Positions 33,373 to 41,839 of a DNA stretch of 64,000 nucleotides are shown here, one piece after another. The position numbers and the translations under genes were made by a program. The stretch is from Actinomadura sp. NAK00032 (GTDB taxonomy: Bacteria > Actinomycetota > Actinomycetes > Streptosporangiales > Streptosporangiaceae): assembly GCF_013364275.1 (NCBI RefSeq), contig NZ_CP054932.1:6386001-6450000 (forward strand), given 5' to 3'. The notes beneath the pieces are model-generated. The model ran no database searches, was not told where the DNA came from, and was given only the letters and a program-made list of their open reading frames with translations. The stretch's first letter is position 1; every line of letters starts with the position of its first letter.

Positions 33373-35157
33373 GTGGCCCTTGCCCAGAGAGCCTCGGGTT
33401 CCGGCCGGGCGGACTGGATCGTCTGCCGCCGCTGCCGGACCCTCAGCCATGCCCGGCAGGTCGCACGCCGCCTGGGGGTGTGCCCCGAGTGCGGGCGGCA
33501 CGCCCCGCTGAGCGCCGCGGACCGGGTGGAGCAGCTGCTGGATCCGGGGAGCGCCGTCCGCTTCGGCCCCCCGGTCGGCACCGCCGACCCGCTCGGCTTC
33601 CGCGACAGCAGGCCCTACCCGGACCGGCTCCGGGAGGCCCGCGCGGCCACCGGCCTGGACGAGGCCGCCATCTGCGTGCGCGGGACGATCGACGGCCACC
33701 CGGTGGTCGCCGCCGTCATGGACTTCCGGTTCATGGGCGGCAGCCTCGGCGCGGGGGTGGGCGACCGGATCTGCCTCGCCGCCGAGACGGCGTGCGCCGA
33801 GCGGGTGCCGCTGCTCCTCGTCACCGCGTCCGGCGGCGCGCGGATGCAGGAGGGGGCGATCTCCCTCATGCAGCTCGCCCGGACCAGCGCGGCGCTGGCC
33901 ATGCTCGACGAGGCGGGGGTCCTCACCCTGTCGCTGATCACCGACCCGACGTACGGCGGCGTCGCCGCGTCCTACGCCACGCTCGCCGACGTCATCATCG
34001 CCGAGCCCGGCGCCCGGCTGGGCTTCGCCGGTCCGCGCGTCATCGCGCAGACCATCCGGCAGACCCTGCCGCCGGGTTTCCAGACCGCCGAGCACCTGCT
34101 CGAACACGGCGGCGTCGACATCGTCGCGCCGCGCGCCGAGCTGCGCGGGACGCTGTCGCGGGTGCTGGCCGCCGGACGGGCCGCCGCTCCCCCGGCGGAC
34201 GGCTCCGGCCCGGTCCCGCACCCGGCGTCCGCCCCGTCGTCCGGTGCGCCCGGCGAGCCCGGCGCGCCGGCCCTCGTCACCGACTTCGGCCTGCTCCCGG
34301 AGCGCCCGCCCTGGGAGACCGTCCGCCGCGCCCGTTCGCTGAAGCGCCCGACGCTGCGGGACCTGCTGCCCCACCTGGTGGCCGACTTCGAGGAACTGCA
34401 CGGCGACCGGCTCTCCGACGACTGCTCCGCCATCGTCGGCGGCGTGGGGGTGTTCGAGGGCCGGGCCGTGCTGGTGGTCGGCAACCAGAAGGGGCACACC
34501 CCGCAGGAGCTCGCCCGGAACGACTTCGGCATGTCCTCGCCCGCCGGCTACCGCAAGGCGGCGCGGCTGATGCGGCTCGCCGGCAAGCTGGGGCTGCCGG
34601 TGCTCACGTTCGTCGACACGCCCGGCGCCCATCCCGGCGTCGAGGCCGAGGAGCGGCACCAGGCGGCGGCGATAGCGGCCAACCTGCGGCTGATGGCCCG
34701 GCTCCCGGTGCCGATCGTCACCGTGATCACCGGCGAGGGCGGCAGCGGCGGCGCCCTGGCGCTGGCCGTCGCCGACCGCGTGCTCATGCTGGCCGACGCC
34801 GTCTACTCCGTCATCAGCCCGGAGGGCTGCGCCGCGATCCTCTGGCAGGATCCCGCCGCCGCGCCCGAGGCGGCGGCGGCGCTGCGGCTCGACGCCCGCG
34901 AACTGCTGCGGCTCGGCGTGGTGGACGCGGTCGTCCCCGAGCCCGCGGGCGGCGTCGAGGACGCGCCCCGGGCCACCGCCGCGCGCATCGGCGAGGCGGT
35001 GCGCGCGACCCTGCGGGAGCTGGCGGACCGGCCGCCCGGCCGCCTGCTCGCCGAACGGCTGGCCCGGTACCGGCGGTTCGCGATGCCGCCGCCCGCCGCT
35101 CCCGCCGCCCGTTCGATCCCCCCTGCCGCGCCGGCAGATCCCGAAGAGAGGCACTGA
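33373..35157 (+). CDS. accDA: Fused acetyl-CoA carboxylase carboxyltransferase, beta-alpha (AccD-AccA)
   Basis: A 594-residue fusion of both carboxyltransferase subunits, which move CO2 from carboxybiotin to acetyl-CoA to form malonyl-CoA. The AccD half (~1-280) has a zinc ribbon with Cys18/21 and Cys37/40 and the ASGGARMQEG motif; the AccA half (~300-560) has ELHGDR, GNQKGH, DTPGAHPG and GEGGSGGAL. In most actinomycetes acyl-CoA carboxylases use a different AccB/PccB-type beta subunit, so this bacterial-type fusion next to its own BCCP and AccC looks cluster-specific: a dedicated malonyl-CoA supply. GTG at 33373 follows a purine-rich GAGGAAGAGG. Its stop overlaps the next start (TGATG). The C-terminal Ala/Pro tail (~550-594) is low complexity. 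Confidence 0.93.
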   Translation: MALAQRASGSGRADWIVCRRCRTLSHARQVARRLGVCPECGRHAPLSAADRVEQLLDPGSAVRFGPPVGTADPLGFRDSRPYPDRLREARAATGLDEAAICVRGTIDGHPVVAAVMDFRFMGGSLGAGVGDRICLAAETACAERVPLLLVTASGGARMQEGAISLMQLARTSAALAMLDEAGVLTLSLITDPTYGGVAASYATLADVIIAEPGARLGFAGPRVIAQTIRQTLPPGFQTAEHLLEHGGVDIVAPRAELRGTLSRVLAAGRAAAPPADGSGPVPHPASAPSSGAPGEPGAPALVTDFGLLPERPPWETVRRARSLKRPTLRDLLPHLVADFEELHGDRLSDDCSAIVGGVGVFEGRAVLVVGNQKGHTPQELARNDFGMSSPAGYRKAARLMRLAGKLGLPVLTFVDTPGAHPGVEAEERHQAAAIAANLRLMARLPVPIVTVITGEGGSGGALALAVADRVLMLADAVYSVISPEGCAAILWQDPAAAPEAAAALRLDARELLRLGVVDAVVPEPAGGVEDAPRATAARIGEAVRATLRELADRPPGRLLAERLARYRRFAMPPPAAPAARSIPPAAPADPEERH

Positions 35158-35708
35158 TGACGCTTACCGCGGACGCCGTCGCCCAGCGCGACCGAGACCG
35201 CAGCTCGGCGAGCGGAACCGACCTGATCGAGCTGATCGAGGCCGTCCGGGACAACGCCGCGCGGCTGCTGTCGGGAGTCCCCCATCCGCCCGCGTCGCTG
35301 CGGCTGCGCGCCGGCGCCGTGGCGGTGGAGCTGGAATGGCCGCCGGACGGTGCGGGCCGCACGGCCCCGGCGGCGCCCGGCGGCGCGGCCGGCGCCATGG
35401 CCGCCGCGCCGGCGGCGGCCGAGGACGGGCGGTTCCCGATCCTCGCCCCGTCGGTCGGCGTCTTCTACCAGGCGCCCGAACCGGACGCCGCGCCCTTCGT
35501 GAGCGTGGGCGACACCGTCGCCGCCGGGCAGCAGGTCGGCATCGTCGAGGTGATGAAGCTGATGCTCCCCGTGGAGGCCGACCGCGCGGGCCGGGTGGTC
35601 GAGATCGTGGCCGGCGACGGCGCCGAGATCGAGTACGGCGAGCCGCTCCTGGTCCTCACCGACGCCGCCCGCACAGACGCCGTCCTCACCGACGCCGCCG
35701 GGGGCTGA
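35157..35708 (+). CDS. accB: Biotin carboxyl carrier protein of acetyl-CoA carboxylase
   Basis: A 183-residue BCCP. The C-terminal biotinyl domain (~98-170) contains EVMKLM with the biotin acceptor Lys134, and LAPSVGVFY fits the domain start. It is preceded by an Ala/Gly-rich flexible linker (~65-95). The N-terminal part (~20-65) has the partner-binding sequence of bacterial-type BCCPs. The end repeats TDAA units, of no known role. ATG at 35157 shares one base with the upstream stop, and accC follows after 4 bp, so the three subunits are made from one transcript in stoichiometric order. It needs a BirA ligase, not seen here. Confidence 0.92.
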   Translation: MTLTADAVAQRDRDRSSASGTDLIELIEAVRDNAARLLSGVPHPPASLRLRAGAVAVELEWPPDGAGRTAPAAPGGAAGAMAAAPAAAEDGRFPILAPSVGVFYQAPEPDAAPFVSVGDTVAAGQQVGIVEVMKLMLPVEADRAGRVVEIVAGDGAEIEYGEPLLVLTDAARTDAVLTDAAGG

Positions 35709-35712
35709 CCCC

Positions 35713-37077
35713 GTGTTCTCGACCGTGCTCATCGCGAACCGGGGCGAGATCGCGCTCCGGGTGGCGCGGACCTGCCGCGAGCTCGGGCTGCGGGTGGTCG
35801 CCGTGCACTCCACCGAGGACCGGGACTCGGCCGTGGTGCGGCTGGCCGACGAGAGCGTGCAGATCGGCCCCGCCTCCGCCCGGCGCAGCTACCTGAACAT
35901 CCCCGCGCTCATCGAGGCGGCCCGGCGCACCGGCGCCGATGCGCTCCACCCCGGGTACGGGTTCCTCTCCGAGGACGCCGACCTGGCCGCGGTGTGCGCG
36001 GAGAACGGCATCACCTTCGTCGGTTCGCCCGCGCCGGTGCTGGAGGTCTTCGGCGACAAGATCGCCGCACGCGCCCTGATGGCCGAGGCGGGCCTGCCGC
36101 TGCTGCCCGGCTCGGCGGCGCCGCTGGAGAGTGTGGCGGCGGCGCGGGCGGCGGCGGACGCGATCGGGTACCCGGTGATCCTCAAGGCCGCGGCCGGGGG
36201 CGGCGGGAACGCGATGGCGGTCGTGCGCGAGGCCGCGGACCTGCCGGCCGCCTGGCGGCGGATCCGGGCCGACGCGCAGGCGCTGTTCGGCGACGACCGC
36301 GTCTACCTCGAACGCCACCTCGGCTCGGCCCGCCACGTCGAGGTGCAGCTGCTCTGCGACGCGCACGGCAACGTCCTGCCCCTCGGGACCCGTGACTGCT
36401 CGGTCCAGCGCCGCCGCCAGAAGCTCATCGAGGAGGCCCCCGCCCCGCGGCTGCCCGGCGGGCTCGCCGAGCGCATGTCCGAGGCGGCGGTGGCCGGCGC
36501 GCGGGCGGCGGGCTGCGTCGGCGCGGCGACGTTCGAGTTCCTGGTCTCGCCCGACGGCTCGTTCGCCTACCTGGAGACCAACTGCCGCATCCAGGTCGAG
36601 CACCCGGTGACCGAGATGGTCACCGGCGTGGACATCGTCGCGGAGCAGTTCCGGATCGCGGCCGGCCGGGAACTCGCGCTCGGCCCGGAGGACGTGGAGC
36701 CCCGCGGCGCCGCCATCGAGTGCCGGATCAACGCCGAGGACCCCGACCGGGGCTTCGCGCCCGCGCCGGGCCTGCTCACCGAGTTCCGGCTCCCGGGCGG
36801 CCCCTTCGTCCGCGCCGACACGCACGGCTTCCCCGGGTACCGGGTTCCGGCCGCCTACGACTCGCTGCTGGCCAAGCTCGTCGTCTGGGCGCCCGACCGC
36901 GACCGGGCGCTGCGCCGGATGGCCGCCGTGCTCGGCGAATGCCGGATCTCCGGCCCCGGAGTGCGCACCACCGCCGGCTTCCTGGAGCGGCTGATCGCCG
37001 ATCCGCGCTTCCAGGACGCGGAACACGACACCTCCCTCGCGCTCGCGCCTCCCCCGGATCCGCGCCCGGTTCATTAG
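35713..37077 (+). CDS. accC: Biotin carboxylase subunit of acetyl-CoA carboxylase
   Basis: A 454-residue ATP-grasp enzyme that carboxylates biotin on BCCP using ATP and bicarbonate. Seen: IANRGEIALRV, HPGYGFLSE, RDCSVQRRRQKLIEEAPAP and RIQVEHPVTE with the catalytic Arg/Gln/Glu. The glycine-rich ATP lid reads AAGGGGNAM rather than the usual GGGGRGM, and METN(T) reads LETNC, so this copy has drifted from housekeeping AccC, in keeping with a cluster-specific role. No BCCP or carboxyltransferase is fused, unlike actinobacterial AccA-type alpha chains (~590+ residues). GTG at 35713, 4 bp after accB. A hairpin follows the stop. Confidence 0.92.
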   Translation: MFSTVLIANRGEIALRVARTCRELGLRVVAVHSTEDRDSAVVRLADESVQIGPASARRSYLNIPALIEAARRTGADALHPGYGFLSEDADLAAVCAENGITFVGSPAPVLEVFGDKIAARALMAEAGLPLLPGSAAPLESVAAARAAADAIGYPVILKAAAGGGGNAMAVVREAADLPAAWRRIRADAQALFGDDRVYLERHLGSARHVEVQLLCDAHGNVLPLGTRDCSVQRRRQKLIEEAPAPRLPGGLAERMSEAAVAGARAAGCVGAATFEFLVSPDGSFAYLETNCRIQVEHPVTEMVTGVDIVAEQFRIAAGRELALGPEDVEPRGAAIECRINAEDPDRGFAPAPGLLTEFRLPGGPFVRADTHGFPGYRVPAAYDSLLAKLVVWAPDRDRALRRMAAVLGECRISGPGVRTTAGFLERLIADPRFQDAEHDTSLALAPPPDPRPVH

Positions 37078-37103
37078 AGCAGGCGGCCGCACACGCAATG
37101 CGA

Positions 37104-37134
37104 GGCGCGCCGGGCGGTGGCCGCCCGGCGCGCC
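37104..37134 (+). terminator. Bidirectional hairpin terminator after accC
   Basis: A perfect 14-bp stem, GGCGCGCCGGGCGG (37104-37117) and its complement (37121-37134), with a 3-nt TGG loop. It lies between the accC stop and the convergent 2,3-dehydratase stop, so it can end both transcripts. Confidence 0.85.
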
Positions 37135-37148
37135 CTTCGCGGGGGGGG

Positions 37149-38540
37149 TCAGTCCGAGACGCACATGGACTGCAGGCAGCAGAGCAGGTTCCGGGACTGC
37201 TGGTTGAGGTAGTGGCTGTGCCGGTTCAGCTCCGCGAGCTGGCCGACCGTCACCCAGCGGAAGTCGCCGTAGCCGTCGCCCGAGCCCTCCAGCTCCAGAT
37301 CGGTCTCCATGATGACGTAGCGGCTGCTGGCGGCCTGGAAGATGTCCGCCTGGTCGGTCACCTTGGTCTCGAAGTGGATCTGCGCCGGGTCGGCCTCCTT
37401 CAGCTCCTTGAGGAAGCGCGGGTAGGCGTCGGGCGGCAGCTCGTCGTAGAAGGACGGGACGCACTGCAGGCTCGGGCCGAGCTCGGCGACGTCCACGTAG
37501 CCGCCCTCGAAGACGGAGTTGACCAGGACGTGCAGGACCCCGCCGATGTTCCTGACGAGGAAGACCACCAGGCCGTCCGCCGCGGTGCGGATCATCGGCT
37601 GGGTCCAGCGGTCGCCGCCGAGGTCGATGTCCGCGCCGACGATCTCGAAGAACTGGAACTGCCGGTGGGTGAGGCGCCCCTCGGAGACGTGCCACATGCC
37701 AGCGTCCTTGAGGTGGATGCGCTCGACGTTCATGTCGCCGTAGGTGCGCGCCCGGCTGAGCCAGCTGAGGATCTCGGTCGTGCCGTGCCGCGCCGGGGCG
37801 CCGGGCTCGCAGGAACGCAGCAGCGCCGACCGGAAGCCCGCGCCGGCGTCGCCTCCCGCGTCGCCGGTCGCCGCCCCCGCCGCGCCCAGGACGGAGAAGG
37901 GCAGGCACGACAGCACCGAGCACGCGCTGGTGTTCACGGTGTCGCCCTCGGCGAGCAGGGCGTAGACCTGCCGGAGCGGCAGCCAGCGGTAGCCGTCGAG
38001 GACCTCGACGTCCTCCTCGACCTCGACGATCACGTTCCGGTTGCGCTTGCGGAAGAACCACGACCCCTGCTCGGACTGCCGGACGTCCGCGATGATCCGG
38101 CGGTCGCCGGGGTCGGTGAAGTAGGCCAGGTACGGGACCTCCCGGTCCCGGTTGCTCCAGGTCGCCTGGACCGTCGGGCCGAGCTGCGCCCCGGCGGCGT
38201 TGCCCGGTTCCACCTTCGCCTGCATCAGCACGTGCGGGACCCCGCCGAGGTCCTTCATCAGGATCCCCAGGGTGCCCATGTCCGGCTGGACGATGATCGG
38301 GTAGTTGGTGTGCGAGATGGAGCCGTGCACGGTGGCGTGCTTCTCCATTGCCTCGACGGTGAAGAATCCGCCGTCGCGAGGGGAGATGGCCCCGGTCGCG
38401 GGGTCCGCCCCCCAGCCGTCGAGCGCGTCGAGCGCGACCTCCTTCACCCGCACCGGGATCCGCTCGGCGGTCGCCGCCAGCCACGCGCGGACGTCCTCGT
38501 CGGTCACCTGGTCTGCGGGCGCTGGCGCTGTGCTCTCCAC
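37149..38540 (-). CDS. NDP-hexose 2,3-dehydratase, copy 1
   Basis: A 463-residue member of the NDP-hexose 2,3-dehydratase family (TylX3/EvaA type), which removes the C2 hydroxyl of NDP-4-keto-6-deoxyglucose on the way to 2-deoxysugars. The protein is an internal duplication as usual in the family: Trp-Ser/Thr-QP(M) and 'GGV(P/L)HVL' elements occur in both halves, and QSEQGSWFFRKRNRN is present. It ends CLQSMCVSD. GTG at 38540 has AAGGA upstream. A paralogue at 41836-43296 shares the same strongly conserved central block. No 4,6-dehydratase, ketoreductase, epimerase or glycosyltransferase is in the window, so the pathway is completed elsewhere. Confidence 0.9.
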   Translation of the reverse strand: MESTAPAPADQVTDEDVRAWLAATAERIPVRVKEVALDALDGWGADPATGAISPRDGGFFTVEAMEKHATVHGSISHTNYPIIVQPDMGTLGILMKDLGGVPHVLMQAKVEPGNAAGAQLGPTVQATWSNRDREVPYLAYFTDPGDRRIIADVRQSEQGSWFFRKRNRNVIVEVEEDVEVLDGYRWLPLRQVYALLAEGDTVNTSACSVLSCLPFSVLGAAGAATGDAGGDAGAGFRSALLRSCEPGAPARHGTTEILSWLSRARTYGDMNVERIHLKDAGMWHVSEGRLTHRQFQFFEIVGADIDLGGDRWTQPMIRTAADGLVVFLVRNIGGVLHVLVNSVFEGGYVDVAELGPSLQCVPSFYDELPPDAYPRFLKELKEADPAQIHFETKVTDQADIFQAASSRYVIMETDLELEGSGDGYGDFRWVTVGQLAELNRHSHYLNQQSRNLLCCLQSMCVSD

Positions 38541-38713
38541 TGCGAATTCCTTTCCAGGGCTCTTCCGACGGCTCGTCCGGTCGTTGTCGAACGACGTATC
38601 CTCAGCCTAGAAAGGCGCCTTCTCCGGGTCATCTCCCAAATTGCCGCGCGCCTTTTCCGGAATGGCGGGGACCGCCCGCAGCGGCACGCGCCGCGCCGGG
38701 GCGGGGGCGCCGC

Positions 38714-40096
38714 TCAGCGGACCGGGACGTCGGCGCCGCGCGCCGGGGCGGACCGCAGCGCCGGCGAGCGCCGGGCCGCCCGCAGCGACCGGACCATCGT
38801 CGCCGGACGCATGATCGCGCTGGGCCTGGCCAGCAGGTGCTGCACTTCCAGCATCACCAGGTGCGCGGGCACGGACACGTGGCTGGCCAGCATGACGCGG
38901 CGCACGTAGCGGTTGAGCAGCGCGGTCCCGAACGGCCGGGGACCGACCGTCTCGGGGAACATGAAGTCGCTCGCCGTCGACAGCTGCCACGGCGTGTCGA
39001 TCGTCTTTCCGCAGGCCCGGTAGTACCGGCGCGCCATCTCCGCGGTCGGGGCGCCGAACCGGTCCAGGCACCGGCCCAATTCCTCCGCCTCCAGGGTCGC
39101 CACGGTCATTCCCTGGCCGTAGAGGGGATTGAAACTGCAGATCGCGTCGCCGAGCGCCACGTAGCCGGCGGGCAGGCGCCGCAGCCGCTCGAAGTAGCGG
39201 CGGCGCGCGGCGGGGTAGGTGAAGCGGTGCGCGTCCCGGTCGTCCACCGGCTCGGACCTGGCCAGCAGGTCGGCCATGTGCGGGTCCGGCAGGCCCGCCG
39301 CGAACGCCGCGAACCCCTCCGGGTCGACGGGCGCGTGCGCGCGGTGCCAGCCGCCGAGGGTGACCATCCACCGGTCGCCCTCGATGGCGAACGCCGCGGC
39401 GGCGCGCTTGTCCCCCGGCGGGACGCACGACATCAGGAAGAGGAGGCCGCCGTCCGCGCCGAGGGCGTCGTCCGGGCCGCGCCGCAGCAGCCGCGTGGTG
39501 TACCCGACGTCGATCTTGACCGTCGTGACCTCGGGGGCGGGGCACTCCAGGTCCGCGAGCCACCGCTCGCTCCGCGTCGCGCTCCGCCCGGTCGCGTCGA
39601 CCACGAGGTCCGCCGGGATCCGGTCCCCGTCGTCGAGCGCGACGCCCGTCACCCGGCCGGCGACGCCGAGCAGCCCGCCGACCGCGGTGCGGTCCCGGAT
39701 CTCGACGTTGGGCAGGTCCGCCACGCGCCGGCGGACCGACATCTCCAGGTAGGCGCGGCTGAGGCTGATCCCGAGCATCCCGCTGCGGAACCGCGTCCGG
39801 AGCGCGCCCATCTGGTAGAAGAGCAGGTCGTGCCCCGGGTCGAACGGGACGGCTCCGCCGTCGATCAGCTCCGCGGTCAGGCCCGGGAACAGCTCCTCCA
39901 GCTTCATCCGCCCGCTGATGAGCAGCGCGTGCGCGTGCCCGCCCTGCGGCACCCCGCGGCGCGTGCGGGGCGCGGCGGGCAACGTGTCGCGGTCGATGAC
40001 GGTGACCCGCTCGAACCTGTCGGACAGCACGCGGGCGGCCGCCAGGCCGCCGATCGAGCCGCCGACGACAACCGCGTGTTCACCGACTGGGCGCAC
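38714..40096 (-). CDS. FAD-dependent monooxygenase (aromatic hydroxylase/epoxidase-like)
   Basis: A 460-residue flavoprotein with GGSIGGLAAAR at the N-terminus, ADLVVDATGRSA (DG motif) and GDAICSFNPLYGQGMTVA (GD motif), the pattern of class A flavin monooxygenases. It lacks the WxWxIP halogenase motif, so it is not a third halogenase. Candidate roles are hydroxylation or epoxidation of the polyketide. GTG at 40096 is chosen because AGGAGG lies 6 nt upstream; the much longer open frame upstream is a shadow over the AraC gene. It is 173 bp before 2,3-dehydratase copy 1 in the same direction and may be co-transcribed with it. Confidence 0.88.
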   Translation of the reverse strand: MRPVGEHAVVVGGSIGGLAAARVLSDRFERVTVIDRDTLPAAPRTRRGVPQGGHAHALLISGRMKLEELFPGLTAELIDGGAVPFDPGHDLLFYQMGALRTRFRSGMLGISLSRAYLEMSVRRRVADLPNVEIRDRTAVGGLLGVAGRVTGVALDDGDRIPADLVVDATGRSATRSERWLADLECPAPEVTTVKIDVGYTTRLLRRGPDDALGADGGLLFLMSCVPPGDKRAAAAFAIEGDRWMVTLGGWHRAHAPVDPEGFAAFAAGLPDPHMADLLARSEPVDDRDAHRFTYPAARRRYFERLRRLPAGYVALGDAICSFNPLYGQGMTVATLEAEELGRCLDRFGAPTAEMARRYYRACGKTIDTPWQLSTASDFMFPETVGPRPFGTALLNRYVRRVMLASHVSVPAHLVMLEVQHLLARPSAIMRPATMVRSLRAARRSPALRSAPARGADVPVR

Positions 40097-40275
40097 GGCC
40101 CCTCCTCGCCTCGGTTCCAGTTCGCGCTGGACCGGCTCGTCCTCGTCCAGGGCGCCTCCGGGGGTCCCGGACGTCCCGCCGCCGTCCACCGCCCCCATGA
40201 GGATTCTTGAGCGCGCGGGAGCGGGTGTCTTCTCCCTCGTTGCGCGACTGCGGACCGGTTCCCGCCGCCGCGCCG

Positions 40276-41112
40276 TCACGAGGGCTGCCGGGCCGCGGCG
40301 GCGTCCGCGGCGGGGCCGCGGCAGGCGAGCCCGTGCACGCCCATCGAGCGGGAGAAGTCGCTCCTGGCCAGCGGCCCCCGCCGGACGCGGTCGGGCAGCG
40401 GCCCCACGCAGTGCGGGATGCTCCCCTCCGGCAGCCTCTCGAGATCGAGTTCGACCGGCACGGCGGCGCCGGGAACGACGTGGACCGGGCCGAGGATGGC
40501 CGCCAGCACCGGCGTGCGGCCGCTGTCCCCGTGCGTCTTGACGGTGATCATCCACCGGCCCGGAGAGACATGGGCGATGTGCGATGTGCCGTCCGGGTCC
40601 TCGACGACGCAGGGCTGCACCGGTCCGCCGAGGACGAGCGAGGTCGGCACGGCCCGCACGACGAAGTCCCTGGCCGGGGAGAGCGCCGTGGAGCGGAGCG
40701 AGACCAGGATCGAACCGTGCGTGCAGGGCAGGTCGCCGTGGTCGCCGGCGAAGCCGTCGGCGCCGTTGCCGAGCCGGGCGGCGCGCCGGTACCGTCCCGG
40801 CGAGATTCCCACCGTCCGGGTGAATCGCGATGTGAATGTGCCGAGACTCGCACATCCGACCTGCACCGCGATATCGGCGACACTCTCCTCCGTACAGAGC
40901 AGTTTCTGCCGCGCGACTTCCAGTCTCACTCCGCAGAGAAAACGCGTTGGCGGGTAACCGGTCTCCCGGCAGAACAGCCGCGATAAATACCCGGGAGTGA
41001 GACTGACCGCGGCGGCCAGCTCCTCCAGTGTGAGGTCCTCGTGATATCGCGCACGCATCAGTTCGACGACATCGCCGATCTCCTGCCGCACCAGGCCCCC
41101 TTGGTGTCGCAT
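40276..41112 (-). CDS. AraC-family regulator, second HTH-first copy
   Basis: A 278-residue regulator with the AraC HTH pair at the N-terminus (~12-110; LTLEELAAAVSLTPGYLSRLF and VADIAVQVGCASLGTFTSRF) and a C-terminal domain that looks beta-rich (SILVSLRS, SPGRWMITVK, GPVHVVPGAAVPVELDLERL). The C-terminal pattern G-x-W, then P-x-L, GPV, PG and VDL/ELDL is shared with the regulator at 6308-7069, so they are relatives. The extra ~40 C-terminal residues are low complexity. It is divergent from the DUF5988/sugar operon, with two dyads in between that may be its operators. Confidence 0.87.
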   Translation of the reverse strand: MRHQGGLVRQEIGDVVELMRARYHEDLTLEELAAAVSLTPGYLSRLFCRETGYPPTRFLCGVRLEVARQKLLCTEESVADIAVQVGCASLGTFTSRFTRTVGISPGRYRRAARLGNGADGFAGDHGDLPCTHGSILVSLRSTALSPARDFVVRAVPTSLVLGGPVQPCVVEDPDGTSHIAHVSPGRWMITVKTHGDSGRTPVLAAILGPVHVVPGAAVPVELDLERLPEGSIPHCVGPLPDRVRRGPLARSDFSRSMGVHGLACRGPAADAAAARQPS

Positions 41113-41214
41113 CGTGAAGATCCCCAGTGAAAGCCGAACCGAGTGGAACGGTCAAGTGCCACCGCCTCGGCATCGAGACGGCCTGTAGACCGACATAAGA
41201 GCGGACATCCGGCC

Positions 41215-41232
41215 GGCCACCCCAGGGTGGCC
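41215..41232. promoter_or_regulatory. Perfect 18-bp palindrome, operator candidate
   Basis: GGCCACCC-CA-GGGTGGCC. The 2-nt centre is too small for a stable RNA hairpin loop, so a protein-binding site is more likely. It is 103 bp upstream of the AraC start and next to an AT-rich stretch (AATTCTTAATGAGATTC). Confidence 0.45.
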
Positions 41233-41271
41233 CAATTCTTAATGAGATTCAATGATTCCGGTTTCGGATGC

Positions 41272-41311
41272 CCCTATCTCGACATAAGCTCTTCACCGAA
41301 ACGAGATAGGG
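41272..41311. promoter_or_regulatory. 10-bp inverted repeat spaced by 20 bp
   Basis: CCCTATCTCG (41272-41281) and CGAGATAGGG (41302-41311) are perfect inverted arms. The centre-to-centre distance is 30 bp, about three helical turns, which suits a dimeric or looped regulator better than a terminator; no gene ends nearby. Confidence 0.4.
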
Positions 41312-41602
41312 AAGAGATGCCTTTCCAATGATCACCACACCCCCTGGGACCTGCGGAAAAGCCGACGAAGCGACCGCGTCGGCGCATCGTATTCCGATAC
41401 GATCACGAGCACTCGCAAGGCGTTCCGCGAAACGAAGGCAATTTTGGAGATGTCCGGTGGCCCGGTTGACCACACAATGGTTCGCAGAGGGTCCATCAGT
41501 GGGCCGTTGAGATGGTCCGCAGGAACCGTCGCAACGTCGCGCTGACGCAGATCCAACGGGAAATACGCAGGCACGAGCAGTCCCGATTGGAGCGGAACTC
41601 CG

Positions 41603-41839
41603 ATGGACAGAACGGATCGGCTCACCTCCCATGGCGACACCGTCGAGGCAGTGCTCATCGGCGGGCCGGCCGACATCCCCCAGGTCGCGCGGACCGTGCG
41701 GACCCCGGCGGCGGAGACCAAGATCAAGGTCCTGCACCGCAACGGTTACGAGCACTTCGAGATCGTGCGCGAGCCGCGGATCGATCCCTCCCGTCCGGTG
41801 GCCTTCCACTGGACCATGCGAACAAAGATCGCCGAGTGA
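41603..41839 (+). CDS. DUF5988 family small protein
   Basis: A 78-residue protein matching the pattern I know for the DUF5988 family of small actinomycete proteins: VLIGGPADIPQ near residue 17, a basic IKVLHRNGYEHFE core and a short tail. No signal peptide or membrane segment. Function is unknown; relatives are often found in secondary-metabolite clusters. ATG at 41603 has GGAGCGG upstream. The stop overlaps the start of 2,3-dehydratase copy 2 by four bases (GTGA), and rmlA follows with another overlap, so it heads a coupled three-gene operon. Confidence 0.75.
   Translation: MDRTDRLTSHGDTVEAVLIGGPADIPQVARTVRTPAAETKIKVLHRNGYEHFEIVREPRIDPSRPVAFHWTMRTKIAE

Larger units (their letters stand above)
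41113..41602. other. Divergent regulatory region upstream of AraC and DUF5988 genes
   Basis: 490 bp without a supportable gene. It is less GC-rich than its surroundings (for example 41225-41345 and 41390-41470). Two dyads stand out and are listed separately. The open frame covering 41512-41835 is only the upstream extension of the 2,3-dehydratase reading frame. Confidence 0.55.

Noticed and set aside
38714..40096. FAD protein as a third halogenase
   Set aside because: It lacks WxWxIP and has the DG/GD motif set of class A monooxygenases.
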